Made by a program: the position numbers and the translations under genes. The notes below the pieces were generated by a model. That model was not told where the DNA came from, searched no databases, and saw only the letters and a program-made list of their open reading frames with translations. DNA of 64,000 nucleotides from positions 37,924,862 through 37,988,861 of the forward strand of contig CM049307.1 of the NCBI GenBank assembly GCA_026874595.1. Direction: 5' to 3'. Positions 49,301 through 59,100 of this stretch are shown here, in pieces (position 1 is the first letter of the stretch; every line of letters begins with the position of its first letter). The stretch comes from Sipunculus nudus. Lineage: Eukaryota > Annelida > Sipuncula > Golfingiida > Sipunculidae.

Positions 49301-52300
49301 TACTGCTTTCTAAAGGGCTATCTGTTGTGTTACTTATATTTTGTATTTCACTCATATCATTCAATGACTCCCTAACATCCAAGTTCTTTCCTGCATCATT
49401 AACAAACATTGATGCAGGTTCAGAGTTCCGTCTTGTTTGAGTATTATGTCGATACGTGGAGTCAATCTTACTGTCTTGGACCATTGTAGTTGCTTGAACA
49501 CACTGAGCCACCTGGGGCTGTCTTGTGCTGCCCCCTGGTGACACATGGACAGACTCCAGGCTGGCCTGACTAGAGTTTGGCAGGGTGGGGCTGGTGATGG
49601 CAGAGCTTGGAGATGAACTGTAACAACTGATGCTGTCCTCATCAAATGACACCAACTTTGGGAGTTTCTTCTTTCTTTTCTTCTTCTCTTTCTTCAGGTC
49701 TGTCAATCAGATAAAAAATAAACATGTGATTGATACTGCAAATTGTACACTGTCTTTTCTAGTATAACCTCAGTTCCTTTACCAATAACGTCTACAGCAC
49801 ATACTAGTGACTCTAATGGCGATGGTTTTCCTTGAATATTCCTGTCTATATCCCTTTAAAACAATACATTAAATACAGATGATGACAGTAAGCTTTATAA
49901 AGGCTCAAACAGTAATATACAAGTCAGATGTAAAAACAAAAGGTTTAAAACCATAAACAGATTCCAAGAATGATCACCAGATGGCACTGACGGGCAGTTG
50001 AGGTATTACTGTAAATAAAATACAGTAAAATCTCACTAACATAACAACATGCGAAATCAGCCAAAGTGTAGGTGTTGGTGGGGTGGTTGTGTTAGAAGGG
50101 GGTTTTGTGATAATTAACTCTTAGTCTGAGACAAAAAAGTGGTCTGTTTGGTGGGGTGGTTGTATAAGTGGGGGGTTTCAGTGATAATTTACTTTAGGCT
50201 GGGACAAAAAAAAGTAGTCTGTTTGTGGGTTGGTTGTGACAGCGGGGTGGTCATCAGGTGAAATTTCACTGTTCATGTTTGCTGCGATTTTGAAGTACCC
50301 GTAAAACCACTGGACCACCCCTGTATTAAATTGCAAAAATGAACAGAAGCAAGTGAATATGAAGTTTCATCATCACAAAGTTACACAATATTATTTTTTA
50401 AATAATTTAAAAAAAACACCAACAACAACAAAACTCCTCTATGCTTTCAAATTTATGAAGATATTTCAATATTTTTGGGCATAAATCTTTATCCAAAACT
50501 ATTGCAACTAGAATACGGGTAGTCGACAAGCGACTTCGTGTATCTGCCAAAATCAGAGTGGAAGTGGGGGAAGTGAGGCATGGATTGAGTGGCAAGGGGA
50601 AATAGAGTGAGGTGTGTTGCATATAAGCATGGATGTCTGGCCCCTACCCTGATGTCTGCAGCTGAAATGTGTATGTAGGTTGCGCCACCTACCACAAAAT
50701 CCAGAAAGCTGTCCAAGTTGTATACATATGCAAAATTTTAGGCAGATAAGTCAAACAACTACATGTATATGAGTGATTTTATCTCACAGCAGACAAACAG
50801 AAGGACTTGTGCAAAAATGGTGGCAGGTGGCGCCACCAATTTTGTGTATGATTAAGAACTATGTGAGATCTATACACATGCAGAAGTTTCGGGGGGATAT
50901 GTCTAATCAGTCCAGAGATATAAGCCTGAATGTCTACAGCATTAACATAAATGTAGGTGGCGCCACCTGCAAAAAAATCGAGAAATCTATACAAGATGTA
51001 TAAACACCCAAAATTTAGGCAGATAAGTCAAACCACTACTGAGATATGAGTGATTTGAGCCCACTGCAGACAAATAGACGGATGCTGTGCAAAAATGGTT
51101 GCAGGTGGTCCCTCCAGTTTTGTGTATGATAAAGAGCTATGTGAAACCTATACACATGCAAAATTTTTGGCCCATTCGGTCAAACGGTTCCCGAGATATG
51201 AGCTTGGATGTCTGCAGCATAAACTGGAATGTAGGTAGTGCCACCTGTCATAAAATCAAGAAAGCTGTTCAGGTTGTATAAACCTAAAAAATTTTAGGCA
51301 GATATGTCAAACCACTGCTGAGATATGAGTGAAGTTATCCCAAGGCAGACAAAAAGAAAGACGCTGTGCAAAAATGGTGGCAGGTGGGACCACCAGTTTT
51401 GCTTATGATAAAGAGCTATGTAAGATCTAAACACATGCAAAATTGTGGCCCAATTGGTCAAACTGTTCCTGAGATATAAGCATGGATGTCTGCAGCGTGA
51501 ACGTGGATGTAGGTGGCGCCACCTGTCATAAAATCAATAAAGCTATCCAGGATGCATACACATGCCGAATTTCGGGTGAATTAGTCAAACCACTGCAGAG
51601 ATATAAGTGATTTTAACCCAAGGCAGACAAACAGATGGACACTGTGCAAACATGGTTGCAGGTGGCGCCACCATTTTTTGTGTATGTTATAAAGCTATCC
51701 AAGGGCTACATTTGTACAAATTTTTTTTCCTTGTGGGTCTAACGGTTCCCGAGATATGTGGGTTTTTGTGTGGAAACAGACACACAAATGGACGCTGGGC
51801 AGAGAGGAAAGGTCAGAGGTCAACGCAAATTTGTTAGGCACCAGTTCACGTGACCTGATAATTGGTGTAAGTTTTGGAAAAATCAGTCCAGTAGTCTCAG
51901 AGGAGTTCTCCGGAAACGAATGCGGCAGTGAAACCCGGTCAATAACATAGTATCTGCAAAACTTTGTTTTGGCTGATACAATGAATGAATATTCTTCTGG
52001 TATCTGACACTCTACATTAATATTGTTTTTTTTTTCCCCAACAAATAGTACAAACAATAAAGTACATTGTACATAAAGACAATATGTAGACAAAAACAAT
52101 TTGAAAGTCATACATACAAAACAGATACAAATAACAAAGGTACATTACAGAGATAAAACTGTTGTTCTTATTCAAATGCGGGTTACATGGGTTTTTTAAT
52201 CTTTATGTTGTTTTATTTGTTTTCTATATATATGTTTTGAAAGTTCTTCCACTTTTGTTTATGTTTCTCTATTTTACCCTTCGCACTCACAATTTGTTTT

Positions 52301-55300
52301 TCCATTTTATAAATCTGTGTGACATAATTTTTATACACAAAAAATGCTGGTAATTTCTCTCTACATTTGCAGGTATATATATAATATTTTAATAATAGTA
52401 ATAAAGTATCCAGTAGGCTGTCAACTGAGATGTTTAATATTAATACTGTTTCTGTTACATTGCCTAAGTTTAAAGATTGTTCCAGGGCGTTTGACCAATT
52501 TTCAAAAGCTATTAACAATTTATTGGTTACTTCACTGTGATAAAATATATGTAGATAAGTTTCCTTTTGTTTTTTACAGAATGAACAGAGCTCAGTTTCG
52601 CTTTTCTTCATTTTATATAAAAAAGGATTGAGTGGTAAATTCTATGTAATAATTTAAATTGGAAAATTCTTAATTTCTCTGAAATAGTAATTTTGACAAT
52701 ATTCTTGAATGCTTTAAATATTTTTCCTTTATTTTGTAGCCTTAGTTCACCAATCCATTTCTCTATTTGATGTTCTGGTTTAGAAGAGACAGAATTAATA
52801 ATATTTAAGTATACAAACTGTGTTGTATTTTTCATATTTATTATTTTGTCCACCATATATTCTTGTACTTCTAAACAAGGATTATTCTTTAACTCTCTTT
52901 TCCAACAAGTTGGGATTGCATCCACTAAACCTACATATTTTATAAAATTTATATTAACCTTGTATTTGTTAGTGAATTCTTTAAATGGCAAAAATGTTAG
53001 ATGGTTTCCTTATTTTTTGGTTATGTCAGAAAGCGTTTTTATGCCTGCCATATTTAATTTCTTATAAAAAACTACTGTACCTTTAACCTTTATATGAGAA
53101 TTATACCATAAGGTTTGTAATTGAATTTCATGTGTTTTGACGGTCTTATTAAAACTGTATTTGCACCAATGATGTAACACATCTTTCCAGAACGGGTCGC
53201 ATGAGTCACTGAAATTGTGTATATCGTGTTCTTTTAAATTGCATTTAAAAATATATGAACCCAGGTTTTTAAATTGTACATTAATAATCTGTCTCCAGCT
53301 ATTTTCTAGAGGTCCATTGAGGAACCGTTTAACCCATGAAATTTTTAAAGATTGTATCTTAGATGGAAGATGAATCATATTCAGCTCTCCTTTATTTTTT
53401 GGTGCAATCATTGTAGATCTTTTAACTTTATCTGGTTGGTTGTTCCAAATAAATTTAAATATTAATTTTTCAATTTCTTTGATATAATTATTTGGTGGAC
53501 TTGGTAGTACTAAGAATAAATAAGTTAGCTGAGAAATTATGCAGGTTTTTACAATAGTTATTCTGCCTGCAAGAGACATTATTCTGTTGCTCCAGGTATT
53601 AATAATAACTTTAATCTTACTCAGGATTTCTTTATAGTTGATCTTTATAATTTTTTTTCCATTCCGGATGAATGGAGACGCCTAAGATTTTTACAGGATT
53701 GGTGCACCATTGTAAGCCTAGAGATTTTAATGTATAATGATTATGTGTGTTAGCAGTTATTGGCATTATTATTGTTTTTCTATATTTACTTGGAGTCCCG
53801 ATATTTGTTCAAAATCTGAGAATACTATTAAGGTTTCTTGCACTGACCGAGGCCCCCCTGTTAATGTTAAAACTGTATCATCAGCATATTGTATAATTTT
53901 GTGTTCTTTCTGATCTATTATTACTCCATTTATGTTACTATTGTTCCTGATTTCGGTTGCTAAAGTTTCTGCTGCCAGAATAAATAAATAGGGAGAAAGA
54001 GGGCAGCCCTGCCTTACACCTCTAGTTACTGGAAAGAATTCTGTAGCCCAGCCATTATTTAATACACAACTGTGAATATTGCTGTATAATAACTTTATCC
54101 ACTTCCTGAATTCAGTTCCAAAGTTAAGTATTTTAAGAGTATCTTGAATACATGGCCGTTCTAATTGATCGAAAGCTTTTTCAAAGTCCACTGATAACAA
54201 GTAACCACATTTATTAGTTGCTCTTAAATAGGAGATTATGCCAGTAATTTTAATAATATTTTCTCCAATATACCTATTTTTCATGAATCCAGTTTGATCA
54301 GTGTATTAAAGAGGGTAAAACTAGTTTAAGTTTATTTGCTTATGTTTTTGCTAATATCTTGTAGTCTGTATTTAGAAGTGAAAGGGGGCGCCAGTTCTTC
54401 AAATATAAATGGTCTTTTTCTTTCTTTGGAATGAGGCATATAATTCCTTGACGCATAGTTATTGGAAGGCAATCCGTATTGAAGGAATAGTTAATAGCAC
54501 TTACAAAATGTTCTTTTAAATCCCCCCAAAATGTTTTATAGAACTCAACTGGGAATGTGTCAGGACCTGGCGATTTATTAAGAGACATTGATTCAATTGT
54601 AGATTTTAATTCCTCCTCTTTAAATTCTTCCTCACATAATTCCTTTTCATCTTCATCAAGAATTTTAAGATGTTCTGTTGAAAGAAAATTTCTATTTGGG
54701 CATTTGAGATAATCTCTGGCTGTATATAAATTTTTATAAAATTGTAATTCTTCTTTTAAAATATCTTTGTGTTCTGAAATAATTTTCCCATGTTGATCTT
54801 AGTTTTAGTATAGATTTTTTATTGTAATTTCTTTTCTCCAAATTGAGAAAGTATTTGGTCGATTTATCTCCCTCTGAGTACCATTTGGTTCTACATCTCA
54901 CTATTGCACCTCTGTTTTTTTCTTCAATAAGTTGTCTGTGTTTGTTAACTGCTTCCTCCCAGCTTTCTCAGTCTTTAATTTCACCTGTTGTATTAAATAT
55001 ATTATGTAGGTCATAATTTTTTTTCTAAAAGTTTTATATTTTGTGTTTTCAATTTTTTCCTTTATACTGCATAAGCTATGGTTTCTTCTCTTATTTGGCA
55101 TTTTATGGTGTCCCATAATAATGTTGGGTTTGTTTCTTTATTATTAAGGACTGTTGTTTTTATACATTCTTTTACTGTGGTTATGTAACTTTCTTCGTTT
55201 AACAGTGAACAGTTTAATTTCCAGAAGCCTGGTCCATGTTTATGTTCTGTTTTTATAATACTGATAGTAATTAATGAATGGTTGCTTTTATATCTTGCTT

Positions 55301-56155
55301 TAATTTCTGACTGACTGATACTATTAATTAGGCTATCGTTAATTAGAAATTAATTTAATCTGCAAAACACTGGATCAGGTAGATATCTATGCCATATATA
55401 TTCCAAACTATTAGGGTGTTGTAGTCTCCAAATGTCCAACAGCTGTTCTAATTCTATCAAGTGATTTATTACTTGTCTAGATTTATCATGACTGTTAGAA
55501 TTTCCTCCTTTTTTATCTAATGCCGGATTTAAAGTTAGATTGAAGTCTCCTCCTATTATTAAACTGCCTGTAGCATGGTGATTCTCAGAGTTAATCAAAT
55601 CTTCATAGAACCTAGGATCATCCCTATTAGGTGCATAGATGTTTACTGAGGTGAGGTCGTGTTCACATATTGTTATATTAATAATTAAATATCTTCCAAA
55701 ATTATCATTAATTACCTCTTTAACCTGAATTCCTGATCTGTTTTTAATTAGTGTGCAAACCTTTTGCTTGGCTAGTGCCCTGGCTAAAATATATCTCATA
55801 ACCCCATTCTGTTTTCCACCTATTTTCGCAATCTATTGTACTGTTGGTCTCTTGTAAAAATATGACAGAACTTTTCTTTCTATTCAACCAATAAAAAACT
55901 TCTATCCTTTTTGAGTAACTTGCTAGACCTCTAGCATTAAGTGATGTTATCTGACAAATATTGGTCATAATTGGTTATATTGATTAGTTTTTCTGAATTG
56001 GCAGAAATGCCAATATATATGAATATTCCTGCATCTGTTAATGTACCTACAATACATACAACATATACAGTAGACATGTAGAAATACATAAATACCTTAA
56101 ATAATATAAACATTGACATAAACATGAGATAATAAGCTTACCAGTTCAATAAAAA

Positions 56156-56187
<32 letters not shown>

Positions 56188-59100
56188 GCTTACCAGTTAT
56201 GACATGCAATAAGTTCTGCTACATGAGTACCAGAAAGAGTGCCTGTCGAGTGCTGACTGCTAATTAGTGGAGCTCTCTACATTATTATTGAAAGCTTTGA
56301 ATTTAATAGCAATAATAGACTGTGATTCACAATATATTCCAAATCATATTATAAATTACTGGCAGACTGAAACTCTGTATAGAGGATGGCCATGAAAAAG
56401 GTTGTTATCAAAGACTTACTTGAGGCGGTCATTTTGAGTACATTAATGCCTCGTAGCAGACATGCCAGTTATATAAAAAAAAACAGAATATAAAGGATTA
56501 ACAAGTTTGCATTTACATTCATAGATGTAATGCCTCATTTAATGAAAATCTAAAGTCCCGTATCTACATTAATATTGTACTTTCTGTGAAATTATCAAAA
56601 TAAATTATTAAGGATATATGTAACTGACCGGTCTGAACAGGACTTGGTTCCCCTGCTATCACTGGCTGAAGCTGCTCGTCTATTCTGTCTGGTTTGGCCC
56701 TGACTGGCTGTGGGGTTCTGATTAGTGTATCTAAACCTGATGCAGGCTTAATAGAGTTCAGTTCCCCATTGTCTATATTTATGGCAAACAATATGGACCC
56801 TAAACCTGTAAGAAAAGAAAATATAACAGATTGATAAACACTGCTCCTTTTACTCCTTGGTATCTACCAACATATTACTGAAAACATTTTACTGTTAAAC
56901 TTGATATGCTAATTTCTAATGATCTTTTTTTTTATGAAATAGATCTACTTCAATAGGTCAAAAAGTGATGAATCATTTACATGCATAAAGCAATAAAGGA
57001 TTCAACAGTTTACCAAAAAACAATGTATAACATGACAGGATTATTCAATTGTGAATTTATGTGAGGGAAACAATGGAGTGTCCTTTTACTCAACATTGTT
57101 TATCTCTGGATTTTTATTTTCCACATGTGGAACAGCATTTGGGGGGTTTCTTGTATGTAGATTCGTGCATGTGTGCCAAGGTTGTTTCAAACCAAATGAA
57201 CCTCCGCTCCCCCACTTATCATGGCACTTCATTAAGCAGCATAATCAATGATGTCATCCTCAACGCTCACCATGACATGATTACTATATTGTGGTATGTT
57301 GTCAAGGATTCTGATGCAGTCTCGCAGTAATCAAACATATCAGAGGAGCAGTACCTAGTTACTCACAGAATCCCATGGTGGCTCTACTTGAGCCCCTCAG
57401 CGGGTGCCTGGGCAATCCCTGGTGCCAGCAGCCATGCTAGTTGGGTTTCACACCTATGTGTGAGGTTCTTATCAGATTTTGATAACACTGGACTGCTATA
57501 AACGGTGCAGTATGCACTTCTTTTCATTAAAACGTCTCGGTTAAATCAACAGTAAATAATTCCACTATATTACCTGCTGCCATCATGGTCAGCATGCTGC
57601 TTCTTTCTTGGTCCCGCAGGAATGCCCAGTCTTCATAGTGCTGTCTGCAGTGAAAAACGGTATGTCAGCTTATAGACTTAGTGATATACTAGAAACCTTG
57701 TAAAACATCTGTAATGGGATTAATAACATTTTCATTTTGTTGTTAAATACAGCATTCCTGGCTTCTACTTTTCTGACAATCACAAGTTCTCTTATCTAGA
57801 AAGGAGACAAATTTCATTTTCTTACACTTTTTCATTTCCTTGGCCTTAAATCTCAACTATCAAATAAGGTGATTAATCCCTTGATGAATTATGTCTATGA
57901 GAATTACATTGCTAATCATACACACATTCCTCTGACCATTTGACAATCATAAGATAAGGTTAAAAGCACTGCATCTTCAGCTTTGTATATATTTCAATAA
58001 CACAAACAAAAATTAAAAGATATAGATATTTAATACCAATCTGAGCAACCTCAACAGAGAAAACTGTGGCACAGCAACTCTTGTCATTATATACACCTGA
58101 CATATTTGTACAGATTCAAGTTACAATGATAAGAATGGATACACTTTTAAACAAATTAGTTAAGCAACTAATTTCAGAGTTATTGTTTCAACTGCAGCAA
58201 AAAGATCATTTGTGGACTAATCTGAGCAGGTTTCATATGACCTACATATAAGAAGATCTCTTGTTTTAAGAAAATATCTTAAAAAGATACTTTCTTAGAC
58301 CTTGTGGAACAGTCTAAAAACAGTTGTCATCAAAGAGGGATTGTGTTCAGACATAAAAAAATATGTTGTTCATGTAAACAGGTGCAAACTGCAGAGAAAT
58401 TCATTCATGCTTATGCATATCAATGGCATACATAATATGTGTCATTGATAAAATGCAGCATATAATGAACTTCCTCTGCAGTATGCGATGATATGGAAAC
58501 ATGGGTTCTATTACACTTGATTCCTAGGGTTCCAACAACTTATGTAAAATTTCTCCTTTACAGGACTTACTTGAGAAGGCTCTCATTCTCTAGAAGCATG
58601 TGCAGGTATTTTTCAAGGGAATGTTCATTGAATGTGGATCTCAGCCATGCACGCCCCCTGCCTGCGTCTGTGTTGATGCTTTTCAGGCTTGTGTATCGCT
58701 GAACCTCATGTTTGCTTAAATATTCTCTCACATAATGCCAAAACACTGCAATAGTCACAGAATTTATATATCATTATCCACATATATGATAATATGATTA
58801 AATATAATAAATGACCCTATGAATGATTTTTCTATATTTCAAAATTGTAAAAAAAAACATGAAAAAGAATTTCCACAAATTTTAACACCTTCACTTGTGT
58901 CACTTTCAGTGACTCTTGTTGGTGTCATCAGAACCACTCTTTGAAATAATGTAGTTCTTATGATTTGTCAAGTTTAAAATACTAAAACTATGTGTGTTTG
59001 CTACATAAAATCTATTCACATGCATGACTATATATGCCTGAACAGACCTGGCTCAGTTTCCATGTTCTTTATGTCTGTGATCAGACCAATGCTGGACACT

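Noticed and set aside
51979-56040. ATGAATATTC near both ends of the LINE as a target duplication
   Set aside because: The two copies (about 51982 and 56019) do not abut the poly-T end or a defined 5' end, and match for only about ten bases, so they are likely chance.
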